A program made the translations under genes and the position numbers. A stretch of 64,000 nt of DNA from Streptomyces sp. I6. Lineage in GTDB: Bacteria > Actinomycetota > Actinomycetes > Streptomycetales > Streptomycetaceae. Location: the NCBI GenBank assembly GCA_003725745.1, contig RHDP01000001.1, forward strand, positions 3,914,501-3,978,500, in the 5' to 3' direction. Numbering within the stretch: the first letter of the stretch is position 1; every line of letters starts with the position of its first letter. Below the pieces are notes generated by a model. It saw only the letters and a list, made by a program, of their open reading frames with translations. It did not search any database and was not told the DNA's origin. Below are positions 17,188 through 28,306 of the stretch, in pieces.

Positions 17188-18099
17188 ATGGACTACCAGT
17201 CGATCCTCGAGCGGATCGCCCAGGACGTCGCACCGCTGCTCGGCGGCGGCACCCCGGCCGAGTACATCCCGGCCCTGGCCGCCGTCGACCCCCGCCACTT
17301 CGGCATGGCCATCGCCGACCTCGACGGCAGGGTCCACGGCGTGGGCGACTGGGAGCGGCCGTTCTCCACCCAGTCGGTCACCAAGGTCTTCGCCCTGGCC
17401 CTCGCGCTCTCCCTGGACGGCGACGGCCTCTGGGAGCGCGTGGGCCGCGAGCCCTCCGGCAACCCGTTCAACTCGCTGGTGCAGCTGGAGTACGAGAACG
17501 GCATCCCGCGCAATCCGTTCATCAACGCCGGGGCCCTCGTGGTCACGGACCGGCTGCTGACCCTGACCGGCGACGCGAGCAGCGAGGTGCTGGAGTTCCT
17601 GCGCCAGGAGAGCGGCAATCCGGAACTGGGCTTCGACCCGGAGGTCGCCGAGTCCGAGTCCGGGCACGGCGACCGCAATGCCGCGCTGGCCCACTTCATG
17701 GCGTCGTACGGCAACATCGCCAATCCCGTCCCCGCGCTGCTCGACCACTACTTCTGGCAGTGCTCGATCGAGATGAACTGCGCCGATCTGGCCCGCGCGG
17801 CCCGTTTCCTGGCCCGTCACGGACTGCGCGCGGACGGCAGCCGGCTGCTGACCCGCAGCGAGGCGAAGCAGATCAACGCGGTGATGCTCACCTGCGGTAC
17901 GTACGATGCGGCGGGCGAGTTCGCCTACCGGGTCGGGCTGCCCGGCAAGAGCGGTGTCGGCGGCGGGATCGTGGCGGTGGTGCCGGGGCGGTGCACGCTG
18001 TGCGTGTGGAGCCCGGGGCTGGACGGGCAGGGCAACTCGGTGGCGGGCGTGGCGGCGCTGGACCGCTTCACCACGCTGACCGGACTGTCGGTGTTCTGA
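17188..18099 (+). CDS. glsA: glutaminase A
   Basis: A 303-residue serine-dependent glutaminase, converting glutamine to glutamate and ammonia. It has the beta-lactamase-like S-x2-K motif in FSTQSVTKVFAL (about residue 64). Further family segments are EPSGNPFNSLVQLE, NPFINAGALVV, YGNIANPVPALLDHYF and the C-terminal GKSGVGGGIVAVVPG. Length is normal. It follows mqnG by 21 bp but has no obvious ribosome-binding site. A hairpin follows immediately. Confidence 0.93.
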   Translation: MDYQSILERIAQDVAPLLGGGTPAEYIPALAAVDPRHFGMAIADLDGRVHGVGDWERPFSTQSVTKVFALALALSLDGDGLWERVGREPSGNPFNSLVQLEYENGIPRNPFINAGALVVTDRLLTLTGDASSEVLEFLRQESGNPELGFDPEVAESESGHGDRNAALAHFMASYGNIANPVPALLDHYFWQCSIEMNCADLARAARFLARHGLRADGSRLLTRSEAKQINAVMLTCGTYDAAGEFAYRVGLPGKSGVGGGIVAVVPGRCTLCVWSPGLDGQGNSVAGVAALDRFTTLTGLSVF

Positions 18100-18139
18100 C
18101 CGGGCGGAACCGGCCACCCGGGCCGCCGGCTCCGCCCGG
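18100..18139 (+). terminator. terminator after glutaminase
   Basis: CCGGGCGGA (18100-18108) pairs with TCCGCCCGG (18131-18139); the loop can form further GC pairing. Confidence 0.65.
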
Positions 18140-18242
18140 ACGGGGCAACCCGGTTGCGGCGAAAGCGAGTCGACGGGCTCCGGCGGGAGGGCAGGATGGG
18201 GCGTTCACCCCGGCCGCATCCGCATTCCTCCTGGAGCTCCCC

Positions 18243-19185
18243 TTGGCGTCGAACTGCCCCTACTGCGGGAACCCCTCCCCGGACGAGGCGCGCTTCTGCA
18301 TGACGTGCGGGCGGGAGCGCCCGCCGCGGGCCGCGGCGGCCTCGTACAGCCCCACCTGGGCCGGCCCCGGCGCTCCGCCCCGGCCGTGCCGGCCGGCGCC
18401 GGGCCGGGGCGCAGCCGCGCGCTCGTGTGGGGCGTGACCCTGACGGCGGCGCTCGTGCTCGGCGCGGGTACCACCGCGGGCGTGATGCTGCTGGGGAAGG
18501 ACCTGAAGGAGGACAGGGCCGGGGGCGGACCGGGTGCGGGGACCGGCCCCCGGCCGCCGCCCCGGCCCGGACGTCGCCGGCGGCCACCGGCCCCGCCGAG
18601 GTGCCGCTCGGGAGCCCCTCGCCCGCAAGGACGCCTCCGCCCACCGGGACGCCTCCGCCCGCGGGGACGCCTACCCGGCCCGGGACGGCCCGCACCGGGT
18701 CGCCGGGCGACGGCGACCCGGCTGTGCCCGGCGGATTCAGGCGCGTGGCCGACCCGGCCGGCTTCTCCTTCGCGATCCCGGACGTCTGGTACCGCCGGAA
18801 GGAGGTGAACGGGCAGATCACCTACGCCGGTTCGACGGGGATGTCCCACATCCTCGTCGGCGTCGTGCGGTCGGCCCCGTACACCTCCCTGGAGAACCTC
18901 ACCGCCATCGAGGCCCGGTCCCGTTCGAGGAACGCCGACTACCGGCGGCTGCGGCTGGAGGCGAACACCTTCCACGGCCGCCCCGGGGCGATCTGGGAGT
19001 ACACCTACACGCACGCCGGGTCGGGCGAGACGATCCACGGCATCGACCAGTCGTACGTCGACGAGGACGGCACCGAGTACGCGATCTACTTCACGGAGCG
19101 CGACCGGTACTGGGCGGACACCGAGCACGTCTTCCGGACGGCCCTGTCCACCTGGACCACGGACGCGGCGTTCACCGGAGGGTGA
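18243..19185 (+). CDS. zinc-ribbon, single-TM, extracellular-domain protein, frameshifted twice as sequenced
   Basis: Three consecutive frames encode one plausible protein. An N-terminal zinc ribbon (CPYCGNPSPDEARFCMTCG) is followed by a Pro/Ala-rich linker, a membrane helix (LVWGVTLTAALVLGAGTTAG), a Pro/Thr-rich linker and a C-terminal domain (AGFSFAIPDVWYRRKEVNGQ onward, ending TTDAAFTGG). The breaks fall in GC runs near 18361-18385 and 18545-18575; each needs one added base. TTG 18243 is the best start seen. The layout suggests a cytoplasmic zinc ribbon anchored to an outside domain; function unknown. Its 3' end overlaps the convergent GNAT gene by 14 bp. Confidence 0.6.
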
Positions 19186-19687
19186 GCCGGAAGCAGAGCC
19201 CCTTGCGGTCGCAGTCCGGGACGGCGTACGTCTCGGCGAGTTCCATGCCCAGCCGCCGGGTCACCGCGATCGACCGCTCGTTGCGGGAGTCGACCATCGC
19301 GACCACGGACGGGACACCGGCCGCGCGCAGCCGGTCCAGTGCCTCCCGGGCGGCGGCCGTCGCATAGCCGCGGCCCCAGTACGGGCGCGCGAGCCGCCAG
19401 CCGATCTCGATCTCCCCGACCGGGCCGAACGCGGCGTGCGGCCACGGCTGCGCGCCCGTGAAGCCGCACACCTCGCCCGCCTCGTCCAGCAGCGTCCACA
19501 GGCAGAAGCCCCGCTCGGCGTCGTGCCGACGCTGCCGCGCGGTGAGTTCCTCGTACACGGACACCTCGGCGGACCTGCCTCCCTGGAACTCCATCACCTC
19601 GGGGTCGTCGAAGGCGCGGTGCCAGGCGAACGCGTCCTCCTCGGTGGGCACTCGGAGCTGGACGACGGGGAGAGACGCTGCGGTCAT
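19172..19687 (-). CDS. GNAT family N-acetyltransferase (RimJ/RimL-like)
   Basis: A 171-residue acetyltransferase of the Acetyltransf_3 type. N-terminal strand VVQLRVPTEEDAFAWHRAFDDPEVMEF, then IGWRLARPYWGRGYATAAAREAL (motif A with RGYATAA), then VDSRNERSIAVTRRLGMELAETY, the RimJ-like 'N-x-S-x-x-V-x-x-R-x-G-M' motif. The ATG at 19687 was preferred; the frame extends upstream to 19738 without similarity. The acceptor is unknown. Confidence 0.85.
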   Translation of the reverse strand: MTAASLPVVQLRVPTEEDAFAWHRAFDDPEVMEFQGGRSAEVSVYEELTARQRRHDAERGFCLWTLLDEAGEVCGFTGAQPWPHAAFGPVGEIEIGWRLARPYWGRGYATAAAREALDRLRAAGVPSVVAMVDSRNERSIAVTRRLGMELAETYAVPDCDRKGLCFRLTLR

Positions 19688-19785
19688 CGTGGGGGAGCCC
19701 TTCGGTCGCCGTTCGGTACGCCCCCATAGACTGCACACGACCTGTGCCGCCCGGCACGTGAATTCGAGTCTTCGGGAGAACCGCC

Positions 19786-21075
19786 GTGACCGAGACGACC
19801 CCCTCCGAGCACACCGCAGATGTGATCGTCGTCGGGGCAGGCCCGGCCGGTTCGACGACCGCCTACCATCTGGCCAAGTCCGGTCTGGACGTCCTGCTGC
19901 TGGAGAAGACGGCGTTCCCCCGCGAGAAGGTCTGCGGCGACGGGCTCACCCCCCGCGCCACCAAGCAGCTGGTCGCCATGGGCATCGACGTGTCCGAGGA
20001 GGCCGGCTGGCTGCGCAACAAGGGCCTGCGGATCATCGGCGGCGGGGTCAGGCTTCAGCTGGACTGGCCGGAGCTGGCCAGCTACCCCGACTACGGACTG
20101 GTGCGCAAGCGGGACGACTTCGACGAGCAGCTGGCGCGGCAGGCGCAGAAGGCCGGCGCGCGGCTGTACGAGCGCTGCAACGTCGGCGCCCCGATCCTCG
20201 ACGACCGCACCGGGCACATCACGGGTGTCCACGCCAGGCTCGGCGACGAGAAGCGCGAGGTCACCTTCCGCGCCCCGCTCGTGGTAGCCGCGGACGGCAA
20301 CTCCTCCCGGATCTCCCTCGCCATGGGGCTGCACCGGCGCGAGGACCGCCCGATGGGCGTCGCCGTCCGCACGTACTTCACCAGTCCGCGGCACGACGAC
20401 GACTACCTGGAGTCCTGGCTGGAGCTGTGGGACCGCCGCGGCCCCGGGGAGGACCGGCTGCTGCCGGGCTACGGGTGGATCTTCGGCATGGGCGACGGCA
20501 CCTCCAACGTCGGCCTCGGTGTCCTGAACACCTCGGCGTCCTTCAAGGAGCTCGACTGGCGCGAGATCCTCAAGGCCTGGTGCGCCTCGATGCCGGAGGA
20601 ATGGGGCTACGTGCCCGGCAACATGACCGGCCCGATCCGCGGCGCCGCGCTCCCCATGGCCTTCAACCGGCAGCCGCACTACACCAGGGGCCTGCTCCTC
20701 GTGGGTGACGCGGGCGGCCTGGTCAACCCGTTCAACGGCGAGGGCATCGCCTACGCCATGGAGTCCGGGCAGATCGCCGCCGACGTCATCGTCCAGGCGC
20801 ACGCCCGGGCCACGCCCGCGCAGCGGGAACTGGCCCTGCGCAGCTACCCGAAGGTCCTCAAGGACACCTACGGCGGCTACTACACGCTGGGCCGGGCGTT
20901 CGTGAAGCTCATCGGCAACCCGAAGGTCATGAAGATCGCGACCCAGCGGGGTCTGACGCACCCGGTGCTGATGAAGTTCACGCTGAAGATGCTGGCCAAC
21001 CTCACGGACCCCACCGGCGGCGACGCGATGGACCGGGTCATCAACGGCCTCTCCAAGGTGGCCCCCAAGGCCTGA
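19786..21075 (+). CDS. geranylgeranyl reductase family flavoprotein (menaquinone side-chain reductase, MenJ-like)
   Basis: A 429-residue FAD oxidoreductase. The FAD Rossmann motif is VIVVGAGPAGSTTAYHLAKS (residues 11-30), and a GDAAG-like second FAD motif is LVGDAGGLVNPFNGEGIAYA. The family hallmark KVCGDGLTPRA is present. In actinobacteria such enzymes saturate isoprene units of the menaquinone tail, which suits this locus. The GTG start has GGGAGAA at 19774-19780, and TAGACT at 19727-19732 is a possible -10. Another substrate, such as geranylgeranyl-PP, is possible. Confidence 0.85.
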   Translation: MTETTPSEHTADVIVVGAGPAGSTTAYHLAKSGLDVLLLEKTAFPREKVCGDGLTPRATKQLVAMGIDVSEEAGWLRNKGLRIIGGGVRLQLDWPELASYPDYGLVRKRDDFDEQLARQAQKAGARLYERCNVGAPILDDRTGHITGVHARLGDEKREVTFRAPLVVAADGNSSRISLAMGLHRREDRPMGVAVRTYFTSPRHDDDYLESWLELWDRRGPGEDRLLPGYGWIFGMGDGTSNVGLGVLNTSASFKELDWREILKAWCASMPEEWGYVPGNMTGPIRGAALPMAFNRQPHYTRGLLLVGDAGGLVNPFNGEGIAYAMESGQIAADVIVQAHARATPAQRELALRSYPKVLKDTYGGYYTLGRAFVKLIGNPKVMKIATQRGLTHPVLMKFTLKMLANLTDPTGGDAMDRVINGLSKVAPKA

Positions 21076-21229
21076 TCACGCGGGGCCGGCCGGAGCCCGG
21101 TCCCGCATGGTGCGGCACCCTGGGGCTCCGGGGCCCGAAGACCCGGGCGGCGAGGACCGGCGAGGCCCGGAGGGGCGGGGCCGCACCCCCCTCTCCGGAG
21201 GTTCGCTCCTCTCCGGAGGCTCTCCGCGG
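21076..21229. other. GC-rich spacer after the reductase gene
   Basis: No gene seen. It holds repeated CTCCGGAGG/GGCCCGG elements that can pair locally, followed by the two hairpins listed next. Confidence 0.5.
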
Positions 21230-21279
21230 CCCGCTCTCCCTCCGGGTGGCGCAGGGCCGCCGCCCGGAGGGAGAGCGGG
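21230..21279. terminator. perfect 17-bp stem hairpin between convergent genes
   Basis: Arms CCCGCTCTCCCTCCGGG (21230-21246) and CCCGGAGGGAGAGCGGG (21263-21279), loop 16 nt. Confidence 0.75.
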
Positions 21280-21349
21280 GCAGCCGGTGGCCGTCCACGG
21301 CCGGGGCGGGCTTCCGCCGGGCGGCGATGCCCCGGGGGCCATGAAGCGA

Positions 21350-21383
21350 AGGCCACCGCCCCCGGACGGGGAGACGGTGGCCT
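21350..21383. terminator. 9-bp stem hairpin downstream of the NlpC/P60 gene
   Basis: AGGCCACCG (21350-21358) pairs with CGGTGGCCT (21375-21383), about 56 nt past the minus-strand stop at 21439. Confidence 0.6.
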
Positions 21384-21438
21384 GTCCCGGCTGTCCCGGG
21401 GCGAAACCGGGTGCTCCGGGGGAGCGCTTCGGGGCCGC

Positions 21439-22254
21439 TTAGAGGACGCGGACGGCGCCGCTCGCCGGATAGCCCGACAGCTCCTGGATGACGACGCCCT
21501 TGCCGGGGTTGGCGGCGTCGAGGTACTTGCCGTCGCCGATGTACACACCGGTGTGGTACGCGGAGCCCGCACCGCCCCAGTAGAGGATGTCGCCGACCTG
21601 CAGGTTGCCCAGGGACACCTGGGTGCCCGCCACGGACTGGTCCTGGGAGACGCGCGGCAGGTCGATGCCGACCTGGCGGAACGCGGCCTGGACCAGGCTG
21701 GAGCAGTCCCACGAGTTGGGGCCGGTGGCGCCCATGACGTAGGCGTCGCCGAGCTGAGCCTTGAGGAAGGCGACCACGGTCGCGGCGGAGCCGGAGGCGT
21801 TGGAGACGCCCTGCGAGGGAGCGGACAGGGTGGTGCGCTCCGAGGAGCGGGAGGAGCGCTCCTCGGCCGCGGCGCGGGCGGTCTCCTCGGCCTCCTGGGC
21901 CTCCTCGGCCTTCCGCTCGGCTTCGGCCTTGCGCTCGGCCTCCGCCTTGGCCTTCTTCGCGGCCTTCGCCGCCTTGACGGCCGCGGCGTTCTCCTGGGTC
22001 CGCAGATCGAGGGCCAGGGCCGCCTGCTGGGTCGCCTCGGCGGAGAGGGCGACCGCGTCGGCGAGTTCCGGGCTGTCGATGGTGAGCGCGGGCATCTCGA
22101 TGGTCTCGGTCACCGGCTCGGCGTTCGCCGGCCCGGCGCTTCCGGCCACCGCGATGGTGCTGAGGACGCCACCGGCAACTCCGGCGCGCAGCGCGAGCTT
22201 CGAGGAGCTGCGGCGGGGCTTCCGGTGGCTACGTATGTGAGCGGTGTGGGACAT
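21439..22254 (-). CDS. secreted C40 family (NlpC/P60) peptidoglycan hydrolase
   Basis: A 271-residue exported peptidase. Signal peptide: basic N-terminus SHRKPRRSSSKLALRAG, hydrophobic core, cleavage after GPANA. A helical Ala/Lys/Glu-rich coiled coil spans about residues 65-130 (KAAKAAKKAKAEAERKAEAE). The C-terminal NlpC/P60 domain has the catalytic Cys in NSWDCSSLVQAAF and the His in YHTGVYIGDG. It would cleave stem-peptide bonds in the cell wall. The ATG at 22254 begins the signal peptide; the frame upstream to 22374 is mRNA leader. The long leader is structured (see 22421-22484). Confidence 0.9.
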   Translation of the reverse strand: MSHTAHIRSHRKPRRSSSKLALRAGVAGGVLSTIAVAGSAGPANAEPVTETIEMPALTIDSPELADAVALSAEATQQAALALDLRTQENAAAVKAAKAAKKAKAEAERKAEAERKAEEAQEAEETARAAAEERSSRSSERTTLSAPSQGVSNASGSAATVVAFLKAQLGDAYVMGATGPNSWDCSSLVQAAFRQVGIDLPRVSQDQSVAGTQVSLGNLQVGDILYWGGAGSAYHTGVYIGDGKYLDAANPGKGVVIQELSGYPASGAVRVL

Positions 22255-22420
22255 GGGTACAACCGCTATCAGGGCTCCACGGTTCCCTTCAAGAAACGTG
22301 CTTTGCACCACAGTTGCCGCCCCCGACGGGCGAATCGGACCGCGTGTCGCCTTTATTGACGCCGTAACGGGCAAAACGGGCAGTCGTGATCAAGGTTGTG
22401 ATCATGGGCTTTCGCGAAAA

Positions 22421-22484
22421 GGTCCGGATTGCCCGCCGCTTACCACCCCTTCACGCCGATGGCCAAGCCCCGGTTTTCCGGACC
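22421..22484 (-). promoter_or_regulatory. structured mRNA leader element of the NlpC/P60 gene
   Basis: On the minus strand a closing stem GGTCCGG/CCGGACC (22484-22478 with 22427-22421) encloses GCTT/AAGC (22468-22465 with 22441-22438) and an inner CCA/TGG helix with the loop TCGGCGTGAAGGGG. Streptomyces cell-wall hydrolase genes often carry the c-di-AMP (ydaO) riboswitch. This element has a ydaO-like AAAACCGGGG and GTGAAGGGG, but not the conserved CAGCTAACC. Treat it as a candidate structured leader of unknown ligand. Confidence 0.4.
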
Positions 22485-22831
22485 CCCTCCCGAGTGGTGC
22501 AGGTCACAGAAAGGTCACCATCGGCGACCCGGGGTGTCGCTCGTGAACACGTGCACACGTCCACTTCCGTCCGCCCGGCCCCCTCGCGTGAGTGAAGGCC
22601 GTCCTCTATCACTCGGTCCGGTCCATCGCGAATTTGCCTGGACGTCGTCGCCCCTGCTAGTGACTCCAGCCTCTGACCAGCGGTAACGGCGAAAATGTTC
22701 ACTTTTCGTAGTCGCTCGTGCGCTTCCCGTATGAAGATCACCGCTCATCCGGCTTCATGATCCTTCGTCAGGTGGTGGAGATCACAAAGTCCTTGCCCCA
22801 CCCCGTGTCGCAGATCACAGACCGGCGGGCA
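22485..22831. other. divergent upstream region of the NlpC/P60 and nuoA genes
   Basis: No gene seen. The stretch is markedly less GC-rich than average. GATCAC-type motifs recur at about 22780 (AGATCACAAAG) and 22812 (AGATCACAGACC), with GTGATCA twice at 22386 and 22398 inside the NlpC leader. These may be binding sites of a shared regulator. Confidence 0.45.
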
Positions 22832-22837
22832 TAGGAT
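22832..22837 (+). promoter_or_regulatory. -10 element TAGGAT of the nuoA-N promoter
   Basis: TAGGAT lies 117 bp upstream of nuoA, and its predicted start site is about 10 bp before the Rex-type palindrome. Confidence 0.5.
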
Positions 22838-22852
22838 GCGGAGCAGTCGGGC

Positions 22853-22870
22853 TTGTGAACTGCCTCACAT
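22853..22870. promoter_or_regulatory. Rex-type operator upstream of nuoA
   Basis: TTGTGAACTGCCTCACAT contains TGTGA-N6-TCACA. It matches the Rex operator consensus TTGTGAA-N4-TTCACAA at 12 of 14 defined positions. Rex is the NADH/NAD+-sensing repressor and nuo is a known target in S. coelicolor. The site lies just downstream of the -10, where binding would block transcription. The same core also fits a CRP site. Confidence 0.75.
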
Positions 22871-22948
22871 GAGCATGATCTTCGCGGGGCGGCGAGGCGA
22901 GTCCCGGTGCGGTCCAACGGTCAAGGACGACTGGAAGGAGCGAGGAGC

Positions 22949-23308
22949 GTGAATGCCTACGCGCCCATCCTCGTGCTCGGCGCCCTAGGGGCAGGCTTTG
23001 CGATCTTCTCCGTGGTCATGGCCACGCTCGTCGGCCCGAAGCGGTACAACCGCGCGAAGCTCGAGGCCTACGAGTGCGGTATCGAGCCGACGCCGACGCC
23101 GGCCGGAGGGGGCCGCTTTCCGATCAAGTACTACCTGACGGCGATGCTCTTCATCATCTTCGATATCGAGATCGTCTTCCTCTACCCCTGGGCCGTCAGC
23201 TTCGACGCCCTGGGGATCTTCGGGCTCGTGGAGATGCTGCTCTTCGTGCTCACCGTCTTCGTCGCCTACGCCTATGTCTGGCGGCGCGGCGGCCTGGAAT
23301 GGGACTGA
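22949..23308 (+). CDS. nuoA: NADH-quinone oxidoreductase subunit A (NuoA)
   Basis: First gene of the complete NDH-1 operon. A 119-residue membrane subunit with three helices and the conserved loop YECGIEPTPTPAGGGRFPIK between helices 1 and 2, which contacts the quinone tunnel and NuoH/B/D. Helix 2 has the acidic FDIEIVFLYPW motif. GTG 22949 has GGAAGGAG and GGAG upstream. Confidence 0.95.
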   Translation: MNAYAPILVLGALGAGFAIFSVVMATLVGPKRYNRAKLEAYECGIEPTPTPAGGGRFPIKYYLTAMLFIIFDIEIVFLYPWAVSFDALGIFGLVEMLLFVLTVFVAYAYVWRRGGLEWD

Positions 23309-23322
23309 GGGGCTGAGGGGCA

Positions 23323-23877
<555 letters not shown>

Positions 23878-23968
23878 GCGACGCACGCACGGCCGCCGGG
23901 CCGCACACGACGACGGAACCCGCACCCTCGCGATGTGCGGGCACAGACGCGGCGAAGGGGGTGCACAG

Positions 23969-24693
23969 GTGACCGACCAGCCGAACCCGGAGAAGGAGCT
24001 CTCCGAGCAGAACCTGCCCGGGCAGCGCGGTGAGCACGGCGAGGAGATCCGCGTCCAGCGCGGCATGTTCGGCGCCGGTGACGGCGGCGACACCTCCGGC
24101 TACGGAGGGCTCGTCCGCTCCGTCCGGCTGCCCGGCGCCACCACCCGCCCCTACGGCGGCTGGTTCGACGAGGTCGCCGACGAACTCGAGGGAGCCCTCG
24201 AGGAGCAGGACGTCGTCCCGGAGAACGCGATCGAGAAGACCGTCGTCGACCGCGGCGAACTCACCTTCCACGTCTCCCGCGAGCACCTCGTCCGCGTCGC
24301 CAGGACGCTGCGCGACGACCCGGCGCTGCGGTTCGAGCTGTGCACGGGCGTGAGCGGCGTCCACTACCCGGGCGACAAGGGACGCGAGCTGCACGCCGTC
24401 TACCACCTGCGCTCGCTCACCCACGGCCGGCTGCTCCGCCTGGAGGTCAGCGCCCCGGACGCGGACCCGCACGTCCCGTCGCTCGTGGAGGTCTATCCCA
24501 CCAACGACTGGCACGAGCGCGAGACCTACGACTTCTTCGGTCTGGTCTTCGACGGCCACCCCGCCCTCACCCGGATCATGATGCCGGACGACTGGCAGGG
24601 CTTCCCGCAGCGCAAGGACTACCCCCTCGGCGGCATCCCCGTCGAGTACAAGGGCGCCCAGATCCCGGCTCCGGACCAGCGGAGGTCGTACTC

Positions 24694-24697
<4 letters not shown>
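23969..24697 (+). CDS. nuoC: NADH-quinone oxidoreductase subunit C (NuoC)
   Basis: The 30-kDa subunit that docks NuoD and NuoB. As annotated it has 242 residues; the family motif is [23 protein letters not shown], and it ends [25 protein letters not shown] 23969 has AAGGGG eight bases upstream. An alternative is the GTG at 23874 that overlaps the nuoB stop, as at other junctions of this operon. That would need one extra G in the G5 run at 23957-23961 and add about 32 residues. An in-frame ATG at 23933 also exists. The body of the protein is secure. Confidence 0.92.
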
Positions 24698-26065
<1,368 letters not shown>

Positions 26066-26069
<4 letters not shown>

Positions 26070-26940
26070 CAGACGTATCGCTCGGGATGCCCCAGCTCCC
26101 CGCCCCCGACTATCCGGCCGAGGTGCGCGCGAGGCTGGAGGCGGACGCCCGGCAGATCATCGGCCGCTACCCGGAAAGCCGCTCCGCGCTGCTGCCGCTG
26201 CTGCACCTCGTGCAGTCGGAGGAGGGCCACGTCACCCGCACCGGTATGCGGTTCTGCGCGGAGATGCTGGACCTGACGACGGCGGAGGTCACCGCGGTCG
26301 CCACCTTCTACACCATGTACCGCCGCAAACCGTCCGGCGACTACCAGGTCGGCGTCTGCACCAACACCCTGTGCGCCGTGATGGGCGGCGACGCGATCTT
26401 CGACGACCTCAAGGAACACCTCGGCGTGGGCAACGGCGAGACCACCGGGGACGGCAAGGTCACCCTCGAGCACATCGAGTGCAACGCGGCCTGCGACTTC
26501 GCCCCCGTGGTGATGGTCAACTGGGAGTTCTTCGACAACCAGACACCCGAGTCGGCCCGCCGGCTCGTCGACGACCTGAGGGCGGGGCGCCCCGTCGAAC
26601 CCACCCGCGGCGCCCCGCTGTGCACGTTCCGGGAGACCGCCCGCATCCTGGCCGGCTTCCCCGACGAGCGTCCCGGAGCCGTCGCTGCCACCGGCGGGGC
26701 CGGCCCCGCCACCCTCGTCGGCCTGCAACTGGCCAGGGGCGAGGCCCCCCAGCCGAGGGTCGTCCACCCGCGCGGCGCCGCTCCGCAGGACGAACCGCCC
26801 GGTGAGCACCTCGGCTCCCACGCCCGCCCGTCGCCCGACCACCACCCCTCGACCAGTCCCGCCGGGACGCAGAACGACTCACAGGACACGTCGGCGTCCG
26901 ACCCGGCCCACCCGGCCGGCCCGGTTTCCGAGGAGGGGGA

Positions 26941-26944
<4 letters not shown>
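26066..26944 (+). CDS. nuoE: NADH-quinone oxidoreductase subunit E (NuoE)
   Basis: The 24-kDa thioredoxin-like subunit with 2Fe-2S cluster N1a. Ligands: C-x4-C in [10 protein letters not shown] and C-x3-C in [10 protein letters not shown]. The core domain spans about residues 15-170. A ~110-residue Pro/Ala/His-rich, probably disordered tail follows, longer than in E. coli but common in Streptomyces. GTG 26066 overlaps the nuoD stop by four bases. Confidence 0.95.

Positions 26945-28302
<1,358 letters not shown>

Positions 28303-28306
<4 letters not shown>

Noticed and set aside
22255-22560. Confident c-di-AMP (ydaO) riboswitch call
   Set aside because: Short shared words only; the conserved CAGCTAACC block is missing, so it is reported as an unassigned structured leader.
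22854-22869. TGTGA-N6-TCACA read as a CRP (cAMP receptor) site
   Set aside because: It fits, but the flanking TT and AA bases, its position downstream of the -10 and the known Rex control of nuo make Rex the better explanation.
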